From positions 1 through 64,000 of the forward strand of contig JAJPKO010000055.1 of NCBI GenBank assembly GCA_021323655.1: DNA of 64,000 nucleotides, given 5' to 3'. The notes below the pieces were generated by a model. That model did not search any database and was not told the origin of the DNA. It saw nothing but the letters and a program-made list of their open reading frames with translations. The stretch's first letter is position 1. Each line of letters opens with the position of its first letter. A program made the translations under genes and the position numbers. Positions 41,842-49,926 of this stretch are shown piece by piece. The DNA comes from Acidobacteriaceae bacterium (GTDB lineage Bacteria > Acidobacteriota > Terriglobia > Terriglobales > Acidobacteriaceae).

Positions 41842-42051
41842 ATGGTTGAGGAGATCCGGCGCGGCTGGGGCTATGACCGCTCAGGTCGCTGGCATCGAGG
41901 CATTGCCGAGGTAGTGCCGATCCGAAAAGAAGCCGGGACGGGTGAGGATGATCCGTTAGCTCCCGCTCGTGGCGTCGTCTGGGGTCTTTTGTTGTCGGTC
42001 GTCTTCTGGCTTCCGATTGGCGCGACTCTCTTTCTGTGGTGGAGGCGATAG
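41842..42051 (+). CDS. Small tail-anchored membrane protein, relative of 37120
   Basis: 69 residues from the ATG at 41842 (MVEEIRRGWGYDRSGRWHR). The ATG at 41815 is an alternative, but the track start (41752) lies upstream of the sigma-54 promoter and would not be transcribed from it. Soluble N-terminal segment with a WGYDRxGR motif, then one C-terminal helix (VVWGLLLSVVFWLPIGATLFLWW). Matches 37120 in layout and motif. Function unknown. Confidence 0.6.
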   Translation: MVEEIRRGWGYDRSGRWHRGIAEVVPIRKEAGTGEDDPLAPARGVVWGLLLSVVFWLPIGATLFLWWRR

Positions 42052-42255
42052 AAGAGGGCGTTCCTGCGAACCGGTCAGTCAAAGGAAATCTCCGCTGCCG
42101 GCCCGCAGTAGGGCGCGGGCGCTGGATGCGCCGCGGCGCCAAGGGCGTTTCCAGGGACGGTACAACTCGGAGCCACCAAGATGAGGGCGATGTGGCCCTG
42201 AAGAAGCCGGGCGGATACAGGTTCCCTGGAAACGCCAAAGAAAGCTGGCAATACC

Positions 42256-42702
42256 ATGCGTTCTGTTCTCACAGTGATTGGCATCATGCTCCTGTCCGAG
42301 ACCATGGTTTTCCCCGCGACGGAGAAAATACCAAACACGCAAGACCTTGCCAGAATGGAAGCGAGGGCTGCACAGGCCAGCGCCGAGAATAGGCTCTTTG
42401 CCTATGCAGAACTGATTCATATCTCGACCGATCTGGTTGTCACCCAAATGCAGGCGGGCGACGAGGAGCAAGCGTCCGTTACGCTCGAATGCGTGCGGAC
42501 CTACGCCTCCAAGGCCGATGTACAGGCCGCGAAGAACACGCGGAAGCTAAAGAACATGGAGAAACTCCTCGAACACAGCGAATTCCGGCTCCGGGAACTG
42601 CAGATGGGCGCCCCGCTTGACATCCGCCCTCTTCTCGAAAAGGCGCTCAAGCAAGTGACAGAGGTCCAGTCCGCGTTGTTGCTGCGCATCTTTGAACGCT
42701 AA
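42256..42702 (+). CDS. Secreted helical hypothetical protein
   Basis: 148 residues. Signal peptide VLTVIGIMLLSETMVFPA. The mature protein is almost entirely helical with a coiled-coil look (ARMEARAAQASAENRLFAYAELIHIST, KNTRKLKNMEKLLEHSEFRLRELQ, LLEKALKQVTEVQSALLLRIFER) and a single Cys (LECVRTY). It is likely cotranscribed from the 41774 sigma-54 promoter, 204 bases after the small membrane gene. No family assigned. Confidence 0.6.
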   Translation: MRSVLTVIGIMLLSETMVFPATEKIPNTQDLARMEARAAQASAENRLFAYAELIHISTDLVVTQMQAGDEEQASVTLECVRTYASKADVQAAKNTRKLKNMEKLLEHSEFRLRELQMGAPLDIRPLLEKALKQVTEVQSALLLRIFER

Positions 42703-42903
42703 CCAGAAAACCTCCAGCGAAAGGTGCCTCCTCGGAAGTTGGTGATCCCCCGGAACCGGAGGCGCTGTGCGCATCACGTTCGTGGCTGCCTTGCATTCTC
42801 TTCTGATTGTTTGGGCTGCTAGCTCGTTGCCTTCTTCTGCCCTCGGCAGATCCACCTTTAACCGTCAAGAGTGGGTCCAAGGCTGGTCCAACTAGGCAGC
42901 CTA

Positions 42904-42940
42904 TGGATGCTTTCGACCACCGCTTGCCGCAAATCAGGCA
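42904..42940. promoter_or_regulatory. Enhancer palindrome(s) for the 43036 promoter
   Basis: TGCCGCAAATCAGGCA (42925-42940; flanked by T and A to give TTGCC/GGCAA arms), with a poor distal copy TGGATGCTTTCGACCA (42904-42919) 21 bp away. 96 bp to the -24 box. No gene is seen in 42703-43035. Confidence 0.7.
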
Positions 42941-43035
42941 AGAACACCGAAACTCCAGAAACCAGATCCAGTGCCGAAAAACTGGAACTATCGCAAAATG
43001 AACCAGCTAGGCTCACGAAAAGGTTACCGCGCAAA

Positions 43036-43051
43036 TGGCACGCCGCCTGCA
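43036..43051 (+). promoter_or_regulatory. Sigma-54 promoter for the DUF302 gene at 43083
   Basis: TGGCACGCCGCCTGCA: perfect TGGCACG, GG-N10-GC, CTGCA -12 box. Leader of about 22 bases to the ATG. Confidence 0.85.
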
Positions 43052-43082
43052 TCATGCAGGCGTGAGGTGATTCAGGAACGGC

Positions 43083-43565
43083 ATGACTCCGATGGTGAAA
43101 GGCTTCTCCATTTCGGCTCAAAGAGCAGCCAGTTATCAAGAGGCCTTTCCCTACCTGTGCAGCGGACTCAAGCGGCGTGGTTTTGAAATCCTCAGTGAGC
43201 TGCGGGTAGGTCCGGCATTGGAACACGAGCTGGGATTGAGTTGGACGCATCTTGGATTGCCATGGCGCAGCTATACCGTCCTGGTGGTGTGGAGTCCGCC
43301 GGATGTCTGCCAAGCTGTATTGAGCGACCGCGACGGCGGGTTGCTGGCGCCCTTCAACATCTGCGTTGCCGGCGATGGGAGTTCGACGGTCGCATCGGTA
43401 ATCAATTACTACGGCGCCTTGATCCCGCGGGATGGTCCCGTCGGTATTCGGCTTGTCATTCGAAACCTGACACGCAAGATCTACGAGGTTTTGGAGGAGT
43501 TCGCGAATCAGGAAGAACCGGTAGTACGTAGCGACGTGGAGGTGGCTGAGGTTCACACGATCTGA
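43083..43565 (+). CDS. DUF302-domain protein under sigma-54 control
   Basis: 160 residues; a start at the ATG at 43095 (MVKGFSISAQRA) is possible. DUF302 signature as in 34883: KGFSISAQRAASYQEAFPYL, RRGFEILSELRV, LGLPWRSYTVLVVWSPPDVCQAVL, DGGLLAPFNICVAG, then a helical end LTRKIYEVLEEFANQEE. No signal peptide. About half the positions agree with the 34883 paralogue across the core. Function unknown; regulation is among the best supported in the set. Confidence 0.8.
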   Translation: MTPMVKGFSISAQRAASYQEAFPYLCSGLKRRGFEILSELRVGPALEHELGLSWTHLGLPWRSYTVLVVWSPPDVCQAVLSDRDGGLLAPFNICVAGDGSSTVASVINYYGALIPRDGPVGIRLVIRNLTRKIYEVLEEFANQEEPVVRSDVEVAEVHTI

Positions 43566-43600
43566 ACGGGCTGAGCGAAACGTTTTTTGTCGCGACCCTT

Positions 43601-43683
43601 GCAGGAACCCGGCGTCTGCGGTAGATGGCACCAACAACGGCCAGTCCTACCGAAGTTGTGGAAGGCGCAGACGCCGGGAACTG
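43601..43683. repeat. Large imperfect inverted repeat / structured element
   Basis: CCCGGCGTCTGCG (43608-43620) pairs perfectly with CGCAGACGCCGGG (43666-43678), extended outward by GCAG/CTGC after a small internal loop. The enclosed 45 bases can form a second stem (GGTAG/CTACC). It sits between the DUF302 and DUF2934 genes. Could be a terminator, a REP-like element or a structured leader; no ORF is supported. Confidence 0.6.
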
Positions 43684-43843
43684 CGGGTAAGTGACATCTC
43701 AGTCCGCACCAGGTCAGCAGCGAGGTTGCTTGATTGCGCGGGTTGCAAGGGGAAGAGATTCCACCCGCGTCACCACAACGGAAGAGGGTTGTAGACATCA
43801 GGGACAAAGATCCATTTCAGTTTCATTTGGAAAGGGGAAGGTT

Positions 43844-44026
43844 ATGGCAAAGGGTTCGGTTTTGAAAGCGGAAGCACCCGAAACGGCAATTGCTGCCACT
43901 CCGTCGGAAGAACTCGAGGCACGCATTCGGCAGCGAGCCCATGAATTGTACGAGGCCCGCGGCGGGGAAGACGGTCACGATATCGAGGACTGGCTTCAAG
44001 CTGAGGCAGAAATCAACGCCGGCTAG
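43844..44026 (+). CDS. DUF2934-family small protein
   Basis: 60 residues from the ATG at 43844 (GGAAAGGGGAAGG upstream); the 111-residue track ORF extends into the structured spacer. The core ELEARIRQRAHELYEARGG ... HDIEDWLQAEAEI is the DUF2934 signature (IRxRAYELYExRG, then DWLxAExEI). It is a soluble helical hairpin of unknown role, frequent in Acidobacteria and Proteobacteria stress loci. Confidence 0.8.
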   Translation: MAKGSVLKAEAPETAIAATPSEELEARIRQRAHELYEARGGEDGHDIEDWLQAEAEINAG

Positions 44027-44173
44027 ACCCGCGCGCCGGCTGTAAATTGGGCGATTGAAAAACCGGTGTGCATACGATGCGCGGGTTACATGCACGTCAA
44101 GGAGGGAGTTGTCCTTCATGTCGGTTGCTAAGGGCGCCAATACCAATATAGGACCTGATCGGATGGGATCGAG

Positions 44174-45154
44174 ATGAGGGTCATAAAACGGATTGCAGTT
44201 CTCACTTCCGGCGGGGATGCGCCGGGCATGAACTCGGCCATCCGCGCGGTAACACGCTGCGCGCTGGCTCAGGAATGGGATGTTCTTGGGGTGCGGCGTG
44301 GTTACGCAGGTCTGGTCGAAGACGAAGTCGAGCCCCTCACCGGCCGCTCGGTCAGCAACATCATGCAGTGCGGCGGGACCGTGCTCGGCAGCGCGCGATG
44401 CCCGGAGTTCGAGGCAGAACCTACCCGCCGCCAGGCGCTCCGTAACCTCCAACAAAATCGGATCGACGCGCTGGTTGTGATTGGTGGCAACGGATCGCAG
44501 ACTGGCGCTTTGGCTCTTGCCGAGATGGGCCTGCCAGTCGTGGGTGTGGCTTCGACGATCGACAATGATTTGGCCGGAAGCGAGGTCACGATCGGTGTAG
44601 ATACCGCGTTGAACATTGCTCTCGAAGCAATTGATCGTCTTAAGACCACTGCATCATCGCATCAACGCGCGTTTTTGGTTGAAGTGATGGGCCGCAAGTG
44701 CGGTTACCTGGCTTTAATGGCGGGACTCGCCGGAGGCGCCGAGATCGTCGTGATTCCGGAAAGAGAAACTTCACCGGCAGAAGTGGCCCGTCAACTGCGC
44801 GCGGCGTACGAGCGAGGCAAGCGGCACGCATTGGCTGTTGTTGCCGAAGGTGCGCTTTATGATGCCGCCAAACTCGATGCGTGGTTCCGCGAACATGCCG
44901 GGCAGGTGGGCTTCGATACGCGCACCACCACGCTGGGGCACGTGCAGCGCGGCGGCACGCCCACGGCCTTCGACAGGCTGCTGGGCGCTCGCCTCGGTGC
45001 GGGAGCGGTGGCGGCGCTGACGCGAGGGGAGCAGGGAGTTCTTGTGGGCCTCAACGAGGGCAAGGTCACGACAACGCCCTTAACCGAGGTAGTCGGCGTT
45101 CCGAAGATTGTCGATCCGGAGCTATTCCGGCTGGCTTCCGTTCTGGAGAAGTGA
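44174..45154 (+). CDS. pfkA: 6-phosphofructokinase (ATP-PFK family)
   Basis: 326 residues, the standard bacterial length. IAVLTSGGDAPGMNSAIRAV binds the nucleotide. GGNGSQTGA replaces the canonical GGDGS, an Asn where ATP-PFKs usually have Asp. IDNDLAGSE corresponds to the catalytic PGTIDND loop, and EVMGRKCGYLALMAGLAGGAE with LGHVQRGGTPTAFDR are further family motifs. It phosphorylates fructose-6-phosphate. The Asn change and the missing Thr in SDTIDND-type loops make phosphoryl-donor choice uncertain. Overlaps the phosphorylase gene by one base. Confidence 0.88.
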   Translation: MRVIKRIAVLTSGGDAPGMNSAIRAVTRCALAQEWDVLGVRRGYAGLVEDEVEPLTGRSVSNIMQCGGTVLGSARCPEFEAEPTRRQALRNLQQNRIDALVVIGGNGSQTGALALAEMGLPVVGVASTIDNDLAGSEVTIGVDTALNIALEAIDRLKTTASSHQRAFLVEVMGRKCGYLALMAGLAGGAEIVVIPERETSPAEVARQLRAAYERGKRHALAVVAEGALYDAAKLDAWFREHAGQVGFDTRTTTLGHVQRGGTPTAFDRLLGARLGAGAVAALTRGEQGVLVGLNEGKVTTTPLTEVVGVPKIVDPELFRLASVLEK

Positions 45155-47022
45155 TGAGCAGCCCAGGCGGGCAAGAAAGGCTTGATATGAGCAGCGTGCA
45201 AAAAGATCCCGTTTGCGGCATGGTGGCATCGCCTGAAACAGGATTGTCGCTGGTTTATGAGGGGCAAACGATCGGCTTCTGTTCCGAGTATTGCAGGGAG
45301 AAATTCCAGCAGAACCCGCGTCGCTACCTGGCCAGCGTCATTCACGTGGATGACGACGCAAAAGAAGGCCGGCGCATTGCGTATTTCACAATGGAGGTTG
45401 CTCTCGATCGGGATATTCCAACGTACTCTGGCGGCCTCGGCGTTCTGGCAGGAGACATGCTCCGGGCGTGCGCGGACCTTCATGTGCCCGTGGTCGGAGT
45501 CAGCATGTTGTGGCGCAAGGGATACTTCGAGCAAGTCCTTGATTCCACCGGGCGGCAGCGGGAGCTGCCGGTCAACTTCAAACCGGGATTGCCTTTACGG
45601 CCTCTCGCTCCGCACGTGGAGGTTTCGATTGAGGGACGCCCGGTCTGGGTTCGTGCCTGGCAGTACGCTCTCGGAGATGCGGACTTCACGCTTCCCGTCA
45701 TTCTTCTGGACACCGACGTAGAGCAGAACAGCGAATACGACCGGAGCCTTACGGATCACCTCTACGGGGGTGACCAGCGATACCGGCTGGCGCAGGAGGC
45801 GATCCTTGGCATCGGCGGTGTGCGAATGCTCCAGACATTGGGTTACTGCGGAATCCAGCGCTACCACATGAACGAGGGTCATGCCAGTCTGCTGGTTCTG
45901 GAATTGCTGAACTGGCAGGGGGGAACAGAGCCTGTTGATTGGGACTTCGAAGATGTCCGGCAACGATGCATCTTTACAACGCACACTCCCGTTCCCGCGG
46001 GCCATGACCAGTTCGATTGGCAGTCTGTGCAACGAGTTGCCGGACCGATGGTTTCAGCGGACGTGCTCCGCATGCTGGGCGGGCAGGAGAAGCTCAACAT
46101 GACACTGCTCGGACTCAACCTCAGCCGGTATGTGAATGGCGTCGCCCAGCGGCACGAAGAGGTATCGCGAGAAATGTTTCCCGGCTATCCCATTCACCAC
46201 ATCACCAACGGCGTGCATTCTGCAACGTGGACTTGTGAAAGCTTCCAGCGGCTCTATGACGAATACATACCCGACTGGCGCAGGGATCCGGCCATGCTCC
46301 GGAAGGCGCTGAATATTCCAAACGAAAAGATAGCGGCCGCCCACGCGGAGGCTAAGGCAAGGATGTTCACTTTCGTGAAGGAGAGAACGGGCCGCACCCT
46401 GTCCGACGAAGCGCTAACCCTAGGATTCGCACGTAGAGCAACGGCATACAAACACGCCGGCCTAGTCTTTACGGATCCAGCGCGTCTCGTTCAGATTGCA
46501 AAAACCGCCGGTCCGTTGCAGTTTGTTTTTGCGGGAAAGGCGCACCCGCAGGACGAGGGAGGCAAACGGGAAATCGAGCATATCGTTAGGTTCGCGCGAG
46601 AGATCGGAGAGGACATTCCAGTTGTGTACCTCGAAAACTACGACCTCGCGATGGCAAAGCTGTTGGTATCAGGAACTGATTTGTGGCTCAATACACCGCA
46701 GCGTCCCATGGAAGCTTCCGGGACTTCGGGCATGAAGGCGGCGCACAATGGAGTTCCCAGCTTCAGTACTCTGGACGGCTGGTGGATAGAAGGCCACATT
46801 GAAGACGTGACCGGCTGGTCGATCGGTTCCTCCGCCTCATCTGACCCGGAGAGAGATGCCGAGGCTCTGCTGAACAAACTCGAAGAGGTCATTCTGCCAG
46901 CGTTTCATCACAATCGTGAGCATTGGATGGACGTCATGCGCCACGCGATTGCGCTGAACGCGTCATACTTCAATACGCACCGAATGGTGCAGCAATACGT
47001 TACCAACGCCTATCTCGGATAG
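45154..47022 (+). CDS. Alpha-glucan phosphorylase (GT35) with an N-terminal YHS metal-binding domain
   Basis: 622 residues from the ATG at 45154 overlapping the pfkA stop; the ATG at 45187 after AGAAAGG is an alternative. Residues about 14-57 form a YHS domain (QKDPVCGMVASPETGL ... GFCSEYCREKFQQNPRRY). A short-form glycogen/maltodextrin phosphorylase follows (RIAYFTMEVALDRDIPTYSGGLGVLAGD ... YHMNEGHASLL ... EASGTSGMKAAHNG with the PLP lysine in GMK). It releases glucose-1-phosphate from stored glucan. Fusion of a soft-metal domain to this enzyme is unusual and hints at metal-linked control. Confidence 0.85.
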   Translation: MSSPGGQERLDMSSVQKDPVCGMVASPETGLSLVYEGQTIGFCSEYCREKFQQNPRRYLASVIHVDDDAKEGRRIAYFTMEVALDRDIPTYSGGLGVLAGDMLRACADLHVPVVGVSMLWRKGYFEQVLDSTGRQRELPVNFKPGLPLRPLAPHVEVSIEGRPVWVRAWQYALGDADFTLPVILLDTDVEQNSEYDRSLTDHLYGGDQRYRLAQEAILGIGGVRMLQTLGYCGIQRYHMNEGHASLLVLELLNWQGGTEPVDWDFEDVRQRCIFTTHTPVPAGHDQFDWQSVQRVAGPMVSADVLRMLGGQEKLNMTLLGLNLSRYVNGVAQRHEEVSREMFPGYPIHHITNGVHSATWTCESFQRLYDEYIPDWRRDPAMLRKALNIPNEKIAAAHAEAKARMFTFVKERTGRTLSDEALTLGFARRATAYKHAGLVFTDPARLVQIAKTAGPLQFVFAGKAHPQDEGGKREIEHIVRFAREIGEDIPVVYLENYDLAMAKLLVSGTDLWLNTPQRPMEASGTSGMKAAHNGVPSFSTLDGWWIEGHIEDVTGWSIGSSASSDPERDAEALLNKLEEVILPAFHHNREHWMDVMRHAIALNASYFNTHRMVQQYVTNAYLG

Positions 47023-47151
47023 CGGACCTCTCGTTCGTCGTCCGACAAACACGAAAGGAATCGAGGCTGCTTGGTACGCAATGACAGTTTTTCATTTCAT
47101 GAATTAGGTTCAGGTTCTCAAAGTGAGTGATCCTGTTACCGAGAGGTCTAA

Positions 47152-49200
47152 ATGCACGACTGGTTTGCGCTCGAAGGATCTCCATCTCCACTCGGGGTTA
47201 CATGGATCGAGGACGAGGCAGCATACAACTTTGCCCTTTATTCAAGGCATGCAACCGCAGTCACGCTGTTGCTCTATTCCGAGATCGACCTCGCGACGCC
47301 AACTTATGAACACCGGCTCAATCCTCTCCTCAATAAGTCGGGCCGAATCTGGCATTGCCGGCTGCGGAAAAGTTCAATTCCAGACGCTCGGTACTACGCA
47401 TATCAAGTCGCCGGGCCCAAGACAGTAGAAGAGGGGCACCGTTTCGACGCACGCAAGGTCTTGCTCGATCCTTACGCGCGCTGTGTGTGCTTCCCAACGC
47501 GGTTCAGCCGTGCGGCTGCATCGAGCCCCGGTTCGAACGCCGGCAGGGCCCCTCTTGGACTCATAACGAGCGGACCGCGCGGTAAATGGGCCGAAGATCG
47601 AGGTCATGCGCATACCTCCGATCTCGTCATCTACGAGTTGCATGTGCGCGGCTTCACCAAAAGGGAGAACTCGGGCGTTCCGATGCCTCACCGCGGCACC
47701 TTCCTTGGAGTGGTCGAAAAGATTCCTTATTTGAAGGAACTGGGTATCACGGCGGTGGAGCTGCTTCCGGTCATGCAGCAGGACCCGCAGGAAGGAAGCT
47801 ACTGGGGCTACATGCCCTTGAACTTCTTTTCCCCCCATCATGAATACGCCAGCGCCGGCAAGCCCTTCGATGCACTGAACGAATTCCGAATGATGGTACG
47901 AGCCCTGCATGAGGCTGGAATTGAAGTGTTACTGGATGTGGTGTACAACCACACCGCTGAAGGGAATGAAGAAGGCCCGACTTACAGCTATCGCGGCATC
48001 GACAACACGACCTATTACCTTCTCGAACCGGATCGGTGCCGTTATCGGAATGACAGCGGCACGGGCAATACTCTCAACTGCGCCAACCCCTATGTGCGCA
48101 AGATGATCCTGGACAGCATGCGGTTCTGGAGGGAACAAATGCGCGTGGATGGTTTTCGCTTCGACCTAGCCTCCATCTTCACGCGGAACGAGGACGGGAC
48201 CATCAACCTCTCTGACCCGCCTGTGATCGCGGAAATAGGCGCCAGCCCGGAACTGGAGAATCTGCGCTTAATTGCGGAGGCGTGGGATCCAGCCACCTAC
48301 CAGTTGGGCCAAGGTTTTCCCGGGATTTCGTGGCTGCAATGGAACGGCCAGTTCCGCGACGATGTGCGCGCCTTTTTGCGCGGCGACGCGGATATGGTTC
48401 CGAAGCTGATGTCGCGTATCTACGGAAGCTGCGACATCTTTCCCGACGATCTCGCGAACTCCTATCGGCCCTACCAGAGCGTAAATTTCGTGACCTGTCA
48501 TGATGGGTTCTGCCTGTATGATCTTGTTTCCTACGGCCGGAAACACAATGAGGCCAACGGTCACGGCAACACAGACGGAACCGATTGCAACCTAAGCTGG
48601 AACTGTGGCTGGGAGGGTGATGTTGGAGCGCCAGCCTCTGTGCTCGAGGTGCGCAGACAACAAGTGAAGAATTTCTGCACACTGCTGTTCCTGTCGAATG
48701 GCACGCCAATGTTCTGTGCCGGGGATGAATTTATGAATACCCAGCGAGGGAACAACAATCCCTACAACCAGGACAACGAGACCACCTGGCTGAACTGGGA
48801 TCTGCTTGACCAAAACCGGGACATATTCCGCTTCTTCAGTAGCATGATCGCTTTCCGCAAAAGCCATCCCTCCATCTCCCGCAGCCGGTACTGGCGCGAT
48901 GACATCCGCTGGTATGGAACTTCAGGTGGTCCTGATCTTGGCCAGGATTCACGTTGCTTGGCATACTTTCTCGATGGCGCGGTCCTCAACGACGCGGACA
49001 TTTATGTCATGATCAACGGCTCTCCGGACCCAGTTGCATTTATCGTGCAGGAGGGCCATCCGGGGGAATGGCGCCGCGTGATCGACACCAGCCTGCCGTC
49101 GCCAAATGACATCTGCGATCCCGGAACCGAGTTCCGTTTATCGGACTCCGGATACGTCCTAAAATCCAGGTCTATTGTCGTTCTTATTCGTCGACAATGA
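47152..49200 (+). CDS. glgX: Glycogen debranching enzyme / isoamylase (GH13)
   Basis: 682 residues. N-terminal CBM48-like beta domain (GSPSPLGVTWIEDEAAYNFALYS), then the GH13 barrel: VIYELHVRGFT, VLLDVVYNHTAEG (region I), VDGFRFDLAS with the nucleophile Asp (region II), LIAEAWD with the acid Glu (region III) and VTCHDGFCLYD (region IV). It hydrolyses alpha-1,6 branches left by the phosphorylase encoded upstream. Genes are 129 bases apart, so the pair plus pfkA forms a storage-glucan mobilisation unit. Confidence 0.88.
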   Translation: MHDWFALEGSPSPLGVTWIEDEAAYNFALYSRHATAVTLLLYSEIDLATPTYEHRLNPLLNKSGRIWHCRLRKSSIPDARYYAYQVAGPKTVEEGHRFDARKVLLDPYARCVCFPTRFSRAAASSPGSNAGRAPLGLITSGPRGKWAEDRGHAHTSDLVIYELHVRGFTKRENSGVPMPHRGTFLGVVEKIPYLKELGITAVELLPVMQQDPQEGSYWGYMPLNFFSPHHEYASAGKPFDALNEFRMMVRALHEAGIEVLLDVVYNHTAEGNEEGPTYSYRGIDNTTYYLLEPDRCRYRNDSGTGNTLNCANPYVRKMILDSMRFWREQMRVDGFRFDLASIFTRNEDGTINLSDPPVIAEIGASPELENLRLIAEAWDPATYQLGQGFPGISWLQWNGQFRDDVRAFLRGDADMVPKLMSRIYGSCDIFPDDLANSYRPYQSVNFVTCHDGFCLYDLVSYGRKHNEANGHGNTDGTDCNLSWNCGWEGDVGAPASVLEVRRQQVKNFCTLLFLSNGTPMFCAGDEFMNTQRGNNNPYNQDNETTWLNWDLLDQNRDIFRFFSSMIAFRKSHPSISRSRYWRDDIRWYGTSGGPDLGQDSRCLAYFLDGAVLNDADIYVMINGSPDPVAFIVQEGHPGEWRRVIDTSLPSPNDICDPGTEFRLSDSGYVLKSRSIVVLIRRQ

Positions 49201-49383
49201 GCCGTAAAGCACGGACAGGCCTGCCTGCTCGCGATCCGAAACAGCACATTCTTGGTCGAGGGAGGAGCGGGTCTATCATGCATGTGCTCCTTGTTGCGTT
49301 TGTGTGAGGAGTGCTATACATAGGGCAGGTCGATCCGGCACTTCCCCAAGGTTGCACCCAAGTTGCCGCGGCCCCGCAACCCG

Positions 49384-49830
49384 ATGCTTCGGAAAACCAT
49401 TCTCGTTGTGGCTCTGTTCGCGCTGACGGTCACCCAGGCGCTGGCGGTGAATTGTGATTTGCGCTGCGCGCTGATGGATGAATCGCCGGGAAACGACAGT
49501 TGCAATCCACATGCGTCGATGGCAATGGGACACGAACAGATGGAACATTGTCACGGAATGTCCATGCAAGCAGGTAGTGAATCGACTGCCGAACTGATTG
49601 GACATGATGGCTGTGGAGCTGCGATCTGCAACGTAGGGTTGGTCGCGCTGATGAAGAGCCCCGCTACGGGCGATTCGCTAGCCTCCACGTCGTCCGCGAC
49701 ACATCCAGTGCTCGTGACTCTCCCTGCACCGGCTGGCGGAAGTCTCCGGAGCATGGCGTTACGGCGCTCGTCGCGACAAGCGGGGAATACCCCACTCGAG
49801 TTGCGCCCAGGCTCTTCTCTCCGTATCTAG
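49384..49830 (+). CDS. Secreted Cys/Met/His-rich protein heading the copper-oxidase operon
   Basis: 148 residues from the ATG at 49384 (MLRKTILVVALFALTVTQALA signal). The mature part is full of soft-metal ligands: NCDLRCALMDE, SCNPHASMAMGHEQMEHCHGMSMQ and DGCGAAICNVG. The C-terminal third is Ser/Arg-rich. Related in style to 12785 and 57657, each placed ahead of a copper cluster. Likely periplasmic copper binder; inferred from composition. Confidence 0.55.
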   Translation: MLRKTILVVALFALTVTQALAVNCDLRCALMDESPGNDSCNPHASMAMGHEQMEHCHGMSMQAGSESTAELIGHDGCGAAICNVGLVALMKSPATGDSLASTSSATHPVLVTLPAPAGGSLRSMALRRSSRQAGNTPLELRPGSSLRI

Positions 49831-49926
49831 CTCAATCTCCTCACTTCGCATTTCACCGGGTTGTCAGGCGTATTTCGCCTCGGCACTTTCCATGTCCACC
49901 CTTTCACCCGATGGGGAGTTGTTCTC

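Noticed and set aside
43601-43683. Integron attC-like site
   Set aside because: No GTTRRRY/RYYYAAC core boxes and no integrase or cassette array.
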